From assembly GCA_017430235.1 (NCBI GenBank), contig JAFRNH010000043.1, positions 1-44,432 on the forward strand: DNA of 44,432 bases, given 5' to 3'. The notes beneath the pieces are model-generated. The model had not been told where the DNA came from. It saw nothing but the letters and a program-made list of their open reading frames with translations, and made no database searches. Position numbers and translations under genes: made by a program. Positions within the stretch are counted from its first letter, which is position 1, and each line of letters begins with the position of its first letter. Below are positions 1 to 9,190 of this stretch, one piece after another. This DNA is from Paludibacteraceae bacterium. GTDB lineage: Bacteria; Bacteroidota; Bacteroidia; Bacteroidales; Paludibacteraceae.

Positions 1-159
1 CCTCAAAAGGTGAATTTGGACGAGATAGATACAATTTTTTTCACGTCTCCCAGTACGATAGATAATTTTATTCTGTTGTATGGAAGTTTACCCTCTCATG
101 TGGAATATCGCACCCGAGGAGTAGTGACACAAAATTATTTAAATGAAAAACTGAAATGA
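1..159 (+). CDS. hemD: Uroporphyrinogen-III synthase, C-terminal end (partial)
   Basis: Only the last 52 codons are present; the gene enters from the left edge and ends with TGA at 157-159. The visible peptide has a FFTSPSTIDNF stretch, matching the 'FTSPS..V..F' signature in the C-terminal half of HemD, which closes and inverts ring D of hydroxymethylbilane to give uroporphyrinogen III in the cytoplasm. The stop overlaps the hemB start (ATGA), so the two are probably translationally coupled. The heme neighbours support the call. Length and N-terminus cannot be judged. Confidence 0.75.
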   Translation, partial: PQKVNLDEIDTIFFTSPSTIDNFILLYGSLPSHVEYRTRGVVTQNYLNEKLK

Positions 160-1148
160 AGAGATTTAGAGACTATCGCAAAGATCAGGCAACAAGAGAT
201 CGTTTTGCCGATGTAGAGGTTAATGCGGATGATTTCATCTATCCCTATTTTGCTGTTGAAGGCAAGGGAGTGAAGAATGAGATTAAATCGATGCCAGGTA
301 TTTATCAATTCTCTCTCGACACCCTGGTAGAGGATGTGAAGGAGGTTCGTTCGTTGGGCATCAACAAGGTACTTCTTTTTGGTGTGATTCCGAATGAGCA
401 AAAGGATGAGCGTGGCTCTGCGGGATATGACGAGAATGGTATTGTCTGTCAGGCCATTCGTGCCATCAAGGCAGCGGTTCCAGATATGATTGTGATGGCG
501 GATGTTTGTCTTTGTGAATATACGAGTCACGGACATTGTGGTTTGCTGAAGAATAATGATGTGGACAATGATGCCACACTTCCGTTGTTGGCACAGGAAG
601 CCTATGTTTATGCTAAGGCAGGTGCAGACTGGGTGGCACCTTCAGCCATGATGGATGGACAGATAGAGGCGCTTGATGCCAAACTGAAAGAGACAGGTTT
701 GCGAAAAGGATGTAAGATCATGGCTTATTCTGCTAAATATGCATCAGCTTTCTACGGACCGTTCCGTGATGCAGCAGATTCAGCCCCTTCATTTGGCGAT
801 AGAAAAACCTATCAGATGGATTTCCGTACACGCAACCAAGGGTTGGCTGAGATTGAGGCAGACATTGAAGAGGAAGCTGACATGACTATGGTGAAGCCAG
901 GTATGGCCTACCTTGATATTGTAGCCCGTGCGGTGGAGAAATATAAGGAGATTCCAATGGTAACCTATCAGGTGAGTGGAGAATATTCCATGTTGAAGGC
1001 TGCTTCTATGAATGGTTGGTTGGATGAACCGAGAGTGGTGTTCGAAAGCTTGATTGCAATGAAAAGAGCGGGAGCACGATACATCATCTCTTATTATGCA
1101 AAAGAATATATGCAAAAATGGAATGATCGATTCCAATTAAAAAAATAA
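156..1148 (+). CDS. hemB: Delta-aminolevulinic acid dehydratase (porphobilinogen synthase)
   Basis: A 330-residue protein, normal length for HemB, which condenses two 5-aminolevulinate molecules to porphobilinogen in the cytoplasm. The zinc-site cysteines are visible in DVCLCEYTSHGHCG (C118, C120, C128). The two active-site lysines are K194 (MAYSAKYAS) and K247 (MVKPGMAYLD), the latter forming the Schiff base. The ATG overlaps the hemD stop by four bases and hemL begins six bases after this stop, so hemD-hemB-hemL-hemG read as one operon. A zinc-dependent rather than magnesium-only enzyme is expected from the intact cysteine triad. No internal promoter is obvious, so regulation presumably acts upstream of the window. 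Confidence 0.97.
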   Translation: MKRFRDYRKDQATRDRFADVEVNADDFIYPYFAVEGKGVKNEIKSMPGIYQFSLDTLVEDVKEVRSLGINKVLLFGVIPNEQKDERGSAGYDENGIVCQAIRAIKAAVPDMIVMADVCLCEYTSHGHCGLLKNNDVDNDATLPLLAQEAYVYAKAGADWVAPSAMMDGQIEALDAKLKETGLRKGCKIMAYSAKYASAFYGPFRDAADSAPSFGDRKTYQMDFRTRNQGLAEIEADIEEEADMTMVKPGMAYLDIVARAVEKYKEIPMVTYQVSGEYSMLKAASMNGWLDEPRVVFESLIAMKRAGARYIISYYAKEYMQKWNDRFQLKK

Positions 1149-1154
1149 AAGCGT

Positions 1155-2429
1155 ATGAACGAGAGAATCAAATCTGCGCAGGCTTATAAGAATGCCTGTG
1201 ATGTGATACCGGGAGGTGTAGACAGTCCGGTTCGTGCATTAAAGTCTGTAGGTACGACCCCTCTGTTTGTTCGTGAGGCAAAGGATACCTACTTGTATGA
1301 TATCGATGGCAATCGATTTATTGACTTCTGTATGTCGTGGGGTGTCTTTATCTTAGGACACAATCAGGAGACGGTGAGTCGGGCGGCTGTTGAGTCTGTC
1401 ATGCGTGGCAGTAGCTATGGTATCGCAACGGAGGCTGAGACGATCTTGGCGAATAAGATTCGGGAGGCGGTTCCCTCTATGGAGAAGCTCCGTTTCGTCA
1501 ATTCTGGAACGGAAGCTACAATGTCGGCTATTCGTGTAGCACGAGGTTATACGGGTCGCGATATTTTGGTGAAGTTTGAAGGATGTTATCATGGACATGC
1601 AGATCATCTTTTGGTGGCTGCAGGGTCGAGTGTGGCCAATTTGAGTAATGCCTCTTCTGCAGGTGTACCACAAGGGTTTGTACAATACACGGTTGTCTTG
1701 CCCTATAATGATACGGAGGCATTGGAAAAATACTTCAAAGAGAATGGTGATCGTGTGGCAGCATTGATCATCGAACCAGTTGCTTGCAATATGGGTGTTG
1801 TACCTCCAACGAGAGAGTTTATCGAGGCTACTAGACGAGTGACGAAGGAGCATGGGTCCATCCTCATTTTTGATGAAGTGATCACGGGATTCCGTTTGAG
1901 TTGGGGTGGGGCACAACAACGTTTTGGAATTCAGCCAGATATGACCACGGTTGGTAAAATCGTGGGAGGAGGATTCCCTGCCGCTGCTTTTGGTGGTAGA
2001 AAGGAGATCATGGATATGTTGGCACCAGAAGGACCTGTCTATCAAGCAGGTACACTCAGTGGAAATCCAGTGGCTATGGCTGCAGGTATTGCTACGTTGA
2101 CAGAGTTGAAGAAGGAGGGATTCTATGAGGAATTGGAACGCAAAAGTGATGATTTCTGTGCTAAGTTGGAGCGTATCATAGAGGGAAAGAATATTAAGTT
2201 GAATCATTGTGGTTCGATGTTTACGTTGTTCTTCAATCAACGTAATCCACAAAACTTCAAGGATACGAAGGCAAGTGACCAACAGCGATTCGCACGTTAT
2301 TTCAACAATATGTTGCAACGTGGTATTTATGTCAGTCCTTCGCAGTTTGAAGGAAACTTCATCTCCAAGTGTCATACACCGGAGATTTTGGAATATGTCT
2401 TGAAATCGATTTCAGAAAGTATTGAATAA
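1155..2429 (+). CDS. hemL: Glutamate-1-semialdehyde 2,1-aminomutase
   Basis: A 424-residue class III aminotransferase-fold enzyme that turns glutamate-1-semialdehyde into 5-aminolevulinate, the last step of the C5 route to heme. The PLP lysine is K268 in TTVGKIVGGGFP, the cofactor aspartate is D240 in IFDEVITGFR, and the GCYHGH segment near residue 145 is typical of the family. Length is normal. It sits directly behind hemB and ten bases before hemG. Presence of hemL implies that 5-aminolevulinate comes from glutamyl-tRNA; the glutamyl-tRNA reductase gene (hemA) is not in this window and often lies upstream in such clusters. Confidence 0.97.
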   Translation: MNERIKSAQAYKNACDVIPGGVDSPVRALKSVGTTPLFVREAKDTYLYDIDGNRFIDFCMSWGVFILGHNQETVSRAAVESVMRGSSYGIATEAETILANKIREAVPSMEKLRFVNSGTEATMSAIRVARGYTGRDILVKFEGCYHGHADHLLVAAGSSVANLSNASSAGVPQGFVQYTVVLPYNDTEALEKYFKENGDRVAALIIEPVACNMGVVPPTREFIEATRRVTKEHGSILIFDEVITGFRLSWGGAQQRFGIQPDMTTVGKIVGGGFPAAAFGGRKEIMDMLAPEGPVYQAGTLSGNPVAMAAGIATLTELKKEGFYEELERKSDDFCAKLERIIEGKNIKLNHCGSMFTLFFNQRNPQNFKDTKASDQQRFARYFNNMLQRGIYVSPSQFEGNFISKCHTPEILEYVLKSISESIE

Positions 2430-2438
2430 CGTATAGTT

Positions 2439-3824
2439 ATGAATAACGAGATAGAGAAAGAGTTTGTTGTAGTGGGTGCCGGACTAACTGGACTCACTAC
2501 TGCCTATACACTAACGAAGGCGGGTGCTGACGTGCAGGTGTTGGAGGTACAAAACCGTGTAGGCGGACAGATACACACCTATGAGGAGAATGGTTTTATC
2601 TTTGAGAGTGGACCGAACACAGGATCCATCTCATGGCCAGAGGTAAAGGAGTTGTTTGAGAGTCTTGGTGATAGCTGTTCCTTGCAGGTGGCAGACGAGT
2701 CGGCTAAACGACGTTTGATATGGAAAGGTACGCAGTTTTGGGCGTTGCCTTCTTCATTGAGCACTGCTTTGAAGACACCTCTTTTCACATGGTATGATAA
2801 GTTTCGCATTTTAGGCGAACCATTTCGTGCCAAGGGAACAAATCCAGATGAGACGGTAGGAGAGTTGGCTTGTCGCCGATTAGGTAAATCCTATGTGGAT
2901 TATGCAATTAATCCATTCATATCGGGTGTGTATGCAGGCGATCCTATGCGGTTGGTAACACGGTATGCATTACCTAAGCTCTATCGTTTGGAGAATGAGT
3001 ATGGATCGTTTATCAAAGGATCCATAGCCAAGGCGAAACAACCTAAGAGTGACCGCGATCGAAAAGCAACGAAGCAGGTCTTTTCTGCACAAGGAGGATT
3101 GAGTCGTCTTGTTGAGGCTTTGACCTCAGCTATTGGAATGGAGAGAATCACGTTGGAAGCGCAAAATATTACGATTCAGCCATTGGAGGATGGAAGGTGG
3201 CAGGTTCAATATATTGGTAAGGATGGGGAAACTGTGGCGGTCATTGCGAAGAAGGTCATTACGACGGTAGGAGCCTATGCATTACCTAAGATGTTGCCAT
3301 TTGTGGATGAAGCGGTGATGAGTCGGATCAGTAATTTGGAATATGCGCCAGTGATGCAGGTCAGTGTAGGATTGAAGGATGCGCAGGAAGGTGATTTTCG
3401 AGCTTTTGGAGCGTTGGTTCCACAATGTGAGAACAAGCAGATTTTGGGCGTATTGTTTCCATCATCATGTTTCGCAGGACGTTCTCCGGAGGGTGGTGTG
3501 TTGATGTCATTCTTTATGGGTGGAATACGACATCCAGAGATGTTGAAGAAGAGTGATGAAGAGGTGAAGGAGATTATAGAGCATGTTTTGGTGGATATGT
3601 TGAAGTTGCGTCCGGGTACACATCCAGATGTGTTCCATGTCTTCCGTCACGAACATGCGATTCCACAGTATGAGAAGAGTTCAGGTGCACGATTTGAGGC
3701 GATAGAGCAGATAGAATCGCAATATCCAGGATTGGTTTTAGGAGGGAATATCCGCAATGGTATTGGTATGGCGGATCGTATTCGTCAGGCAGTGACGATG
3801 GCGAATGAGGCACTGAAAGGATAA
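2439..3824 (+). CDS. hemG: Protoporphyrinogen/coproporphyrinogen oxidase (HemG/HemY type)
   Basis: A 461-residue FAD-dependent amine-oxidase-fold protein. The dinucleotide-binding motif VVGAGLTGLTTAY lies at residues 10-22 and is followed by the acidic strand end (VLEVQNRVGGQIHTY). The C-terminal GGNIRNGIGMADRIRQA segment is the usual flavin-contacting end of the family. It oxidises protoporphyrinogen IX, or coproporphyrinogen III in the alternative pathway, and completes the four-gene heme run. It is named HemG in many Bacteroidota annotations although it is the flavin (HemY-like) type. It ends just before a bidirectional terminator, facing serA. Confidence 0.93.
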   Translation: MNNEIEKEFVVVGAGLTGLTTAYTLTKAGADVQVLEVQNRVGGQIHTYEENGFIFESGPNTGSISWPEVKELFESLGDSCSLQVADESAKRRLIWKGTQFWALPSSLSTALKTPLFTWYDKFRILGEPFRAKGTNPDETVGELACRRLGKSYVDYAINPFISGVYAGDPMRLVTRYALPKLYRLENEYGSFIKGSIAKAKQPKSDRDRKATKQVFSAQGGLSRLVEALTSAIGMERITLEAQNITIQPLEDGRWQVQYIGKDGETVAVIAKKVITTVGAYALPKMLPFVDEAVMSRISNLEYAPVMQVSVGLKDAQEGDFRAFGALVPQCENKQILGVLFPSSCFAGRSPEGGVLMSFFMGGIRHPEMLKKSDEEVKEIIEHVLVDMLKLRPGTHPDVFHVFRHEHAIPQYEKSSGARFEAIEQIESQYPGLVLGGNIRNGIGMADRIRQAVTMANEALKG

Positions 3825-3849
3825 AGAATTTACAGAACCCATCTATAAT

Positions 3850-3883
3850 AAAAAAGCGATGATCGAATGACCATCGCTTTTTT
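3850..3883. terminator. Bidirectional rho-independent terminator
   Basis: A 12-bp perfect stem (AAAAAAGCGATG paired with CATCGCTTTTTT) closes a 10-base loop. It has a T run on the + strand and an A run that gives T's on the - strand. It lies between the convergent genes hemG and serA and can terminate both. Confidence 0.9.
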
Positions 3884-3904
3884 GTGTTATGTGATAAAAT
3901 CAGA

Positions 3905-4822
3905 TTATTTGTTAACTCTGAATTTCTCGTTACCGTTTTTGATGAAATCAACGATTTGCTTAGCAGCAGCGATACCAGCGTTGGTGTTAGCCTCAGTTGT
4001 TTGAGCACCCATCTTCTTAGGAGTAGAGAAATAACGGCCTTCGAATTTAGCGAACTCATCATTTGCAGCTGGCATAATGTCAGTCACATATTTCAAATCC
4101 TCGCGTTCAGCCATCAATTTGATCAATCCAGCCTCGTCGATCACCTCTTTACGAGCAGTGTTAACCAAGATAGCACCCTTCTTCATTTGACCTACCATTT
4201 CATAGTTGATACTGTTCTTAGTCTCAGGAGTAGCAGGAATATGAAGAGAAACGATGTCACAAGTTTTGAACAATTCGTTTTGATTAGCAACAGCCTTAAC
4301 ACCAGTTGACTCGATAGCAGAAGCAGGGCAGAATGCATCGTAAGCATATACATCCATACCGAAACCTTTAGCGATACGAGCTACGTTGCGACCTACGTTA
4401 CCATAAGCTAACAAACCAAGTTTCTTGCCCATCAACTCAGAACCAGATTTGCCATTGTAGAAGTTACGAACAGCGAAAACTAACAAACCGAATACCAACT
4501 CAGCAACAGCGTTAGCATTTTGTCCTGGAGTGTTCATGACACATACGTTGTGAGCAGTAGCAGCAGCTAAGTCTACGTTATCGTAACCAGCACCAGCACG
4601 TACAACGATCTTTAGTTTCTTTGCAGCGTCAAACACCTCTGCATCAATCACATCACTACGAATGATGATGGCCTCAGCATCAGCAGCAGCGTCGAGTAGT
4701 TGTTTCTTCTCTGTATATTTTTCCAAAAGGACCATGTCAAAGCCTGCAGCATCCAATTCTTTCTTTATGCCGTCGATGGCTACCTTAGCAAATGGCTTTT
4801 CTGTAGCAACTAATACTTTCAT
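3905..4822 (-). CDS. serA: D-3-phosphoglycerate dehydrogenase (short form without ACT domain)
   Basis: A 305-residue D-isomer-specific 2-hydroxyacid dehydrogenase; it oxidises 3-phosphoglycerate to 3-phosphohydroxypyruvate, the first step of serine synthesis. The NAD site is LLAYGNVGRNVARIAKGF (about residues 137-154) and the catalytic arginine is R224 in NTARKEVID. At the place where most family members have the catalytic His (TPHxGA) the sequence reads TPKKMGAQT, with K269 in the His position. It lacks the C-terminal ACT/serine-feedback domain, so allosteric inhibition by serine is not expected. It lies 70 bases downstream of serC in the same direction. Codon choice is strongly biased to preferred codons, as in pckA, suggesting high expression. 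Confidence 0.93.
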   Translation of the reverse strand: MKVLVATEKPFAKVAIDGIKKELDAAGFDMVLLEKYTEKKQLLDAAADAEAIIIRSDVIDAEVFDAAKKLKIVVRAGAGYDNVDLAAATAHNVCVMNTPGQNANAVAELVFGLLVFAVRNFYNGKSGSELMGKKLGLLAYGNVGRNVARIAKGFGMDVYAYDAFCPASAIESTGVKAVANQNELFKTCDIVSLHIPATPETKNSINYEMVGQMKKGAILVNTARKEVIDEAGLIKLMAEREDLKYVTDIMPAANDEFAKFEGRYFSTPKKMGAQTTEANTNAGIAAAKQIVDFIKNGNEKFRVNK

Positions 4823-4845
4823 AACTATCTTGTTTTTAATGATGA

Positions 4846-4871
4846 TAGAGACGCAGCACGCTACGTCTCTA
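4846..4871. repeat. Imperfect palindrome related to the 28-bp repeats near 33.4-38.0 kb
   Basis: TAGAGACG and CGTCTCTA arms flank a short inner AGC/GCT stem, giving a hairpin with one mismatch in the serC-serA gap. The arms match the outer arms of the palindromes at 33377, 34390 and 37989. It may be a REP-like element acting as a processing or attenuation hairpin between serC and serA. Confidence 0.6.
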
Positions 4872-4892
4872 CCAACTGAATTTATAATCTAA

Positions 4893-5978
4893 TTATTTAA
4901 ATTTTGCTTCGTACTCATCAATGCAATCTACCAAAGCCTTAACGCTTTCAAGTGGCAATGCATTGTAGCAAGATGCACGGAAACCACCTACTGAACGGTG
5001 TCCCTTGATACCTACCATTCCTCTCTCTGTAGCGAATGCCATGAAGTCTTTCTCGATCTCCTCTTTTCTGTCAAGAAGCTCATCCTTCAAGACGAAACAG
5101 ATATTCATATAAGAACGGTCGTTCTTGTCTGCGATAGTTGGTTTGAAGATCTTGCTGTTGTCAATCTTGCTATAAAGCAAGTTAGCACGCTCTTCTGCAC
5201 GACGTTGCATCTCTTTTACACCACCTTGCTTCTTGATCCAACGAAGGTTCAACAATGCAGTGTAAACTGGCAATACTGGAGGTGTGTTGAACATAGAACC
5301 ATTTGCTACGTGTGTGCGGTAATCCAACATGGTTGGGATGGAACCCTCTTCCTTTGTAAGTGCATCCTCTTTTACAATAACGAAAGTAACACCTGCAGGT
5401 GCTAAGTTCTTTTGTGCACCACCATAGATACAATCGTATTTAGCAACGTCTATTGGACGAGAGAAGATGTCTGAAGACATATCAGCGATCAAACGTACAG
5501 GTACGTTTGGATCAGCATGCAACTCTGTACCGTAAATAGTATTGTTAGTAGTGATATGCAAATAATCAAGATCTGTTGGTACAGTATAACCTTTTGGCAA
5601 ATAGTTGTATGTAGTATCTGCACTAGATGCAACCTCAACAACCTCTCCGAAACGCTTTGCCTCTTTCATTGCCTTCTTTGCCCACACACCTGTGTTGACA
5701 TATCCTGCTTTCTTGTGTAAGAAATTATATGGAACCATGCAGAATTCCAAACTAGCTCCTCCACCTAAGAAAAGAACTTTATAGCCATCAGGAATGCCAA
5801 GTAACTCCTTGAACAATGCCTCTGCTTCGTCAACTACTGGTTGGAAGTATTTAGCACGGTGACTGATCTCTAAAATTGAAAGTCCGTGACCTTCAAAATC
5901 CAAAACGGCTTTTGCAGTATCTTCAATCACTTCTCTTGGAAGGATAGAAGGACCAGCATTGAAATTATGCATCTTCAT
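4893..5978 (-). CDS. serC: Phosphoserine aminotransferase
   Basis: A 361-residue class V aminotransferase, normal length for SerC. It converts 3-phosphohydroxypyruvate and glutamate to O-phosphoserine, and in many bacteria also serves pyridoxal phosphate synthesis. The N-terminus ([15 protein letters not shown]) is characteristic, and the PLP lysine is K190 in [13 protein letters not shown]3 is an alternative start and would fit the family start MxNFNAGP slightly better. serC is first and serA second in this transcription unit, separated by a 70-base gap that contains a palindrome. Strong codon bias suggests high expression. Its phosphoserine product feeds serine, the precursor of the O-acetylserine used by the cysteine synthases at 24942 and 27922. 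Confidence 0.96.
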   Translation of the reverse strand: MKMHNFNAGPSILPREVIEDTAKAVLDFEGHGLSILEISHRAKYFQPVVDEAEALFKELLGIPDGYKVLFLGGGASLEFCMVPYNFLHKKAGYVNTGVWAKKAMKEAKRFGEVVEVASSADTTYNYLPKGYTVPTDLDYLHITTNNTIYGTELHADPNVPVRLIADMSSDIFSRPIDVAKYDCIYGGAQKNLAPAGVTFVIVKEDALTKEEGSIPTMLDYRTHVANGSMFNTPPVLPVYTALLNLRWIKKQGGVKEMQRRAEERANLLYSKIDNSKIFKPTIADKNDRSYMNICFVLKDELLDRKEEIEKDFMAFATERGMVGIKGHRSVGGFRASCYNALPLESVKALVDCIDEYEAKFK

Positions 5979-6447
5979 ATTCTTAAAAATTTTTTATATG
6001 ATTTATATTTTTAACTTGTTTCGTACCACCTTTTCAAAATGAAAAGCACCGCAAAATTAATATAAATTCTATTACAAAAAACATTATTCTCGCTTTTTTT
6101 AGTTTACAAAAAGAATCGCAAATCCTTTTAAATTTCTCCGTTTTGTTATTTTTGCTTTCTTTTTGTATAAAAATATTTTGATTGACTTTCTTTTTGATAT
6201 TTTAAATTCAAATAGTCGCGTTTTGTCTTACAATTTGCCAACCGAAAAAATTTTTAACAAAGCCAAAGATATTTTGTTAATAAAAAGTTAGTGAAGTGGA
6301 AAGTGACCTTCTTTTTATACTGTCGGTCGATTTTTGTACTCAAATCTTCTCTCGTCGACTCTTTGGCTGATGTTAATTTAGCAGAATTTTTATGGTGAAT
6401 TTACAGAACTCTCCTTATCTTTGTAATGGTTGATAACAATTAATATT
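5979..6447. promoter_or_regulatory. Divergent serC/bcp intergenic region
   Basis: An AT-rich 469-base spacer with no plausible gene. For serC the best - strand -7 box is TAATTTTG (complement of 6052-6059); a CAAA that could be its -33 lies 15 bases away, shorter than usual, so the assignment is weak. An inverted repeat TTAACAAA-N11-TTTGTTAA at 6254-6280 could be an operator. The bcp promoter is listed separately. Confidence 0.4.
6391..6423 (+). promoter_or_regulatory. Promoter of bcp
   Basis: TATG at 6391-6394 and TATCTTTG at 6416-6423 are 21 bases apart, resembling the Bacteroidota TTTG/TAnnTTTG promoter. Transcription would begin near 6430, about 18 bases before the ATG at 6448. That rules out the upstream TTG at 6430 as the real translation start. 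Confidence 0.55.
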
Positions 6448-6912
6448 ATGTTACAGATTGGAGATAAGGCGCCTAATCTATTGGGTCGCGATGAAAACGG
6501 ACAAGAGATTCGCTTGTCAGATTTTAAAGGTAGTAAACTGATTTTGTATTTTTATCCGAAAGATTCCACCAGCGGGTGTACGGCTGAGGCTTGTTCTTTG
6601 CGTGATGGCTATCAGGAACTTAGAAAGAGGGGATATGCAGTAGTAGGGGTCAGTGTGCAAGATGAAAAGTCTCACCTTAAGTTTATCGAAAAGAACCAGT
6701 TGAACTTCCCTCTGATTGCGGATACCAACAATTCTTTGGTGGAGCAGTTTGGCGTTTGGGCGGAGAAGTCTTTGTATGGACGTAAATACATGGGTACTCT
6801 TCGCACCACATTTATCATCAATGAGGAGGGGATTATAGAAAAGGTGTTTCAAGCTAAAGAAATTAAAACCAAAACTCATGCCGAGCAGATTCTCGAATGG
6901 ATAGGGGAGTGA
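6448..6912 (+). CDS. bcp: Thioredoxin-dependent thiol peroxidase (BCP/PrxQ peroxiredoxin)
   Basis: A 154-residue peroxiredoxin from the ATG at 6448. The reading frame opens at an upstream TTG, but that lies at the predicted transcript start and adds residues not seen in the family. The peroxidatic cysteine is C44 and the resolving cysteine C49 in DSTSGCTAEACSLRD, the classic PrxQ pair five residues apart. It reduces hydrogen peroxide and organic peroxides with thioredoxin in the cytoplasm. It stands alone, 90 bases before a TonB receptor. No OxyR-like site was identified, although oxidative control is common for this family. Confidence 0.95.
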   Translation: MLQIGDKAPNLLGRDENGQEIRLSDFKGSKLILYFYPKDSTSGCTAEACSLRDGYQELRKRGYAVVGVSVQDEKSHLKFIEKNQLNFPLIADTNNSLVEQFGVWAEKSLYGRKYMGTLRTTFIINEEGIIEKVFQAKEIKTKTHAEQILEWIGE

Positions 6913-7002
6913 ACCTTTGAAGATTGCTGGATTTGTGTTAATTTTGCATGGCCTTTCTATAAGGCAAGTCAACCTATTTATTAACATTAATCCCTTTTAA
7001 TT

Positions 7003-9009
7003 ATGGAAGGAAATAAAGCAATCAGGTGGAGGAGATTCAGTCGTGCGTCTTACTCTGCATTTTGCTCCATGCATAGGGTGATCAATATTGGCGTACTGAC
7101 GGTCGCCATGGTTGCCAATGCAGATGCGAAAGCAAAAACCCAGCGCGACACAGTGGGTACGGATTTCTCTTTGCAGAAGACACTCTTGGACGACGTTGAA
7201 ATCACGGCGGAACGGACTACCAGTATCATCAGTCAGGATGGTCAACACTCTTTTGTTGTCGTTCAACAAGATGTTAAGTCTGCCGCCGCCCATTCTGTCA
7301 ACGACCTTTTCAAACAGATGTCCACCATCGATGTCAGACAACGAGGTGGATACGGAGTGCAAACCGATATCTCTATTCGTGGTGCCTCCGCCGATCAAAC
7401 AACACTACTCCTTAACGGTATTGATATCACCTCCCCTCAAACGGGACATCTATCTGCTGATTTCCCAATTTCTACAGATGTAATTAAACAAGTTGAACTC
7501 AACGAAGGTGGTACGGGTACTGCTGGCACCCTAAATGTTACGATTCAACCGGACACCTTCAATCGCCTTGATGTTCAGGCTCTTGCCGGCATGTATGGTT
7601 TGGCAGAGGGGAACTTGCTACTCAACTTGAAAGGAAAACACGCCACCCATCTTGCGAATCTCTTTGCGGATAGGTGCGACGGGGCTGTTCAAAACAGCGA
7701 TTTCCGTCAGGCAAAACTCTTCTACATGGGTCGATCAGACAAGGAAAGATTCTTAATGGAATGGCAGTGTGGCTACAACCGACAGTCTTTCGGAGCCAAT
7801 ACGTTCTATTCGCCTGCGTTTGATAGTCAGTGGGAGAGAACAAACAGGGTGCTGACCTCCGTGAGAATGGAGACGAAAACTCCTGTGAGATTTGCCTCTT
7901 CCATTGCATGGATGAGAAACTATGATCATTTTCAGTTGATTCGGGATAGTTCATACGGAGAGAATTTCCATCGGTGTGATGTTTTTATGTTCTCTCCTGA
8001 ATGGAGTCGCCGATGGAAGGGCGGCAAATCAAGTCTCGGTGTGAATTATCGACATGAGTCTATTATCTCCACAAATCTTGGTGTTCCAATGGAACATGAT
8101 TCCATACCTGTTTTCCATGTGGAGGATACATATTATAAAAAGAGAAAGAGAAGAGATATTTTAAATATCTATTTAAAACATAACATACCTTTTAGGATTT
8201 GGAATTTGAATTTTGGTGTGCGCACCTATCGTAACTTCGACGACGAAGACCGTATGCGATTCCTTCCGTTTATAAATGCGAAGGTGAATTTGCATAAGAA
8301 TTGGACTCTTTTTGCATCATGGAACAATGCAAGGAGAACGCCAACGTTCACCGAGCTGTTTTATAAAAGTCCTACTAATGAAGGTAATACCCATCTCAAA
8401 TCTGAATTTTCCTCCACGGCAAATGTTTCGGTACGATACAGAGGGAAAGGACTCTCTTGCGAAGTGGCAGGTTATTATAAGCATGGAGAAGACTTAATAG
8501 ACTGGGTGATGTATCATTCAGATGACATATTCCACTCGGCCAATTTTCAGTTGAATAATATGGGCGTTGAACTAAATAATATATTCATTTTCAATGAACT
8601 GTTTAAATGTATCCCTATACGGATATCAATAGGCTATCATTATATATATCAGGAGAGAGAGGATGACACAGAGATATTCAAATCGAATTATTCCATGGAA
8701 TATTTGAAACACAAGTTGGTCGCACAATTCTATGTGGAACCGATACGCAACTTGCAGATGCTGTTGAGTTATCGATATGTGTGTCGAAACGGAGGATATG
8801 TATTATATGAAAACCGAGTGAATACGGGTCGGCTTATCAGTTATGACCCTTATGGCATTATGGATTTCAAGGTTTCATATAAAATACGAAAGGTAGAGGT
8901 GTTTGGAGAGGTGAATAATCTTCTTAACGAAACATATTTTGATTATGGAAATGTGCCACAAGCAGGTATTGTAGGGAAGGTTGGAGTAACATATCATATT
9001 TTAAAATGA
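7003..9009 (+). CDS. TonB-dependent outer-membrane receptor, BtuB-like
   Basis: A 668-residue receptor. A hydrophobic export segment (about residues 26-42, ending ANADAKA) is preceded by an unusually long basic N-terminus, so M23 may be the true start. The plug domain (about 60-190) shows the usual DVEITAERTT, VNDLFKQMSTIDVRQRGGYG, DISIRGASADQTTLLLNGI and VIKQVELNEGG elements, and the rest is beta-barrel-like. It has no N-terminal SusC carboxypeptidase-regulatory domain and its size and plug resemble BtuB/cobalamin or siderophore receptors; the substrate cannot be set from sequence. A strong terminator follows 46 bases after the stop, so it is monocistronic. No riboswitch was recognised in the short upstream gap. 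Confidence 0.85.
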   Translation: MEGNKAIRWRRFSRASYSAFCSMHRVINIGVLTVAMVANADAKAKTQRDTVGTDFSLQKTLLDDVEITAERTTSIISQDGQHSFVVVQQDVKSAAAHSVNDLFKQMSTIDVRQRGGYGVQTDISIRGASADQTTLLLNGIDITSPQTGHLSADFPISTDVIKQVELNEGGTGTAGTLNVTIQPDTFNRLDVQALAGMYGLAEGNLLLNLKGKHATHLANLFADRCDGAVQNSDFRQAKLFYMGRSDKERFLMEWQCGYNRQSFGANTFYSPAFDSQWERTNRVLTSVRMETKTPVRFASSIAWMRNYDHFQLIRDSSYGENFHRCDVFMFSPEWSRRWKGGKSSLGVNYRHESIISTNLGVPMEHDSIPVFHVEDTYYKKRKRRDILNIYLKHNIPFRIWNLNFGVRTYRNFDDEDRMRFLPFINAKVNLHKNWTLFASWNNARRTPTFTELFYKSPTNEGNTHLKSEFSSTANVSVRYRGKGLSCEVAGYYKHGEDLIDWVMYHSDDIFHSANFQLNNMGVELNNIFIFNELFKCIPIRISIGYHYIYQEREDDTEIFKSNYSMEYLKHKLVAQFYVEPIRNLQMLLSYRYVCRNGGYVLYENRVNTGRLISYDPYGIMDFKVSYKIRKVEVFGEVNNLLNETYFDYGNVPQAGIVGKVGVTYHILK

Positions 9010-9054
9010 GATAAGTAGGGTAGTCAAGGGACTAAAAAGCATATCTGTTTATAG

Positions 9055-9090
9055 GAGAAGACACTATGATTTGTGTCTTCTCTTTTTTTT
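9055..9090 (+). terminator. Rho-independent terminator after the TonB receptor
   Basis: A 10-bp perfect stem, GAGAAGACAC paired with GTGTCTTCTC, with an 8-base loop, is followed by eight T residues. Confidence 0.95.
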
Positions 9091-9159
9091 GTCGAGTTAG
9101 TTGGAAAGGATGTAACAACTTTCATTTTGATTGAAAATGTGTGTTAATGTCACAAAAAC

Positions 9160-9178
9160 AAAAGTTAAACTAACTTTT
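9160..9178. repeat. Inverted repeat upstream of the amt promoter (possible operator)
   Basis: AAAAGTTA-AAC-TAACTTTT, perfect 8-bp arms, ends 12 bases before the -33 element of amt. The position suits an activator for nitrogen limitation; no factor can be named. Confidence 0.4.
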
Positions 9179-9190
9179 TGTAAGCAAATA

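Noticed and set aside
1353-2375. Long open frame on the - strand across hemL
   Set aside because: It is exactly antisense to a clear HemL coding sequence, has an implausible composition and shows no domain. It is a shadow frame.
6430-6447. TTG at 6430 as the start of bcp
   Set aside because: The promoter -7 box at 6416-6423 puts the transcript start near 6430, and PrxQ proteins align from the ATG at 6448.
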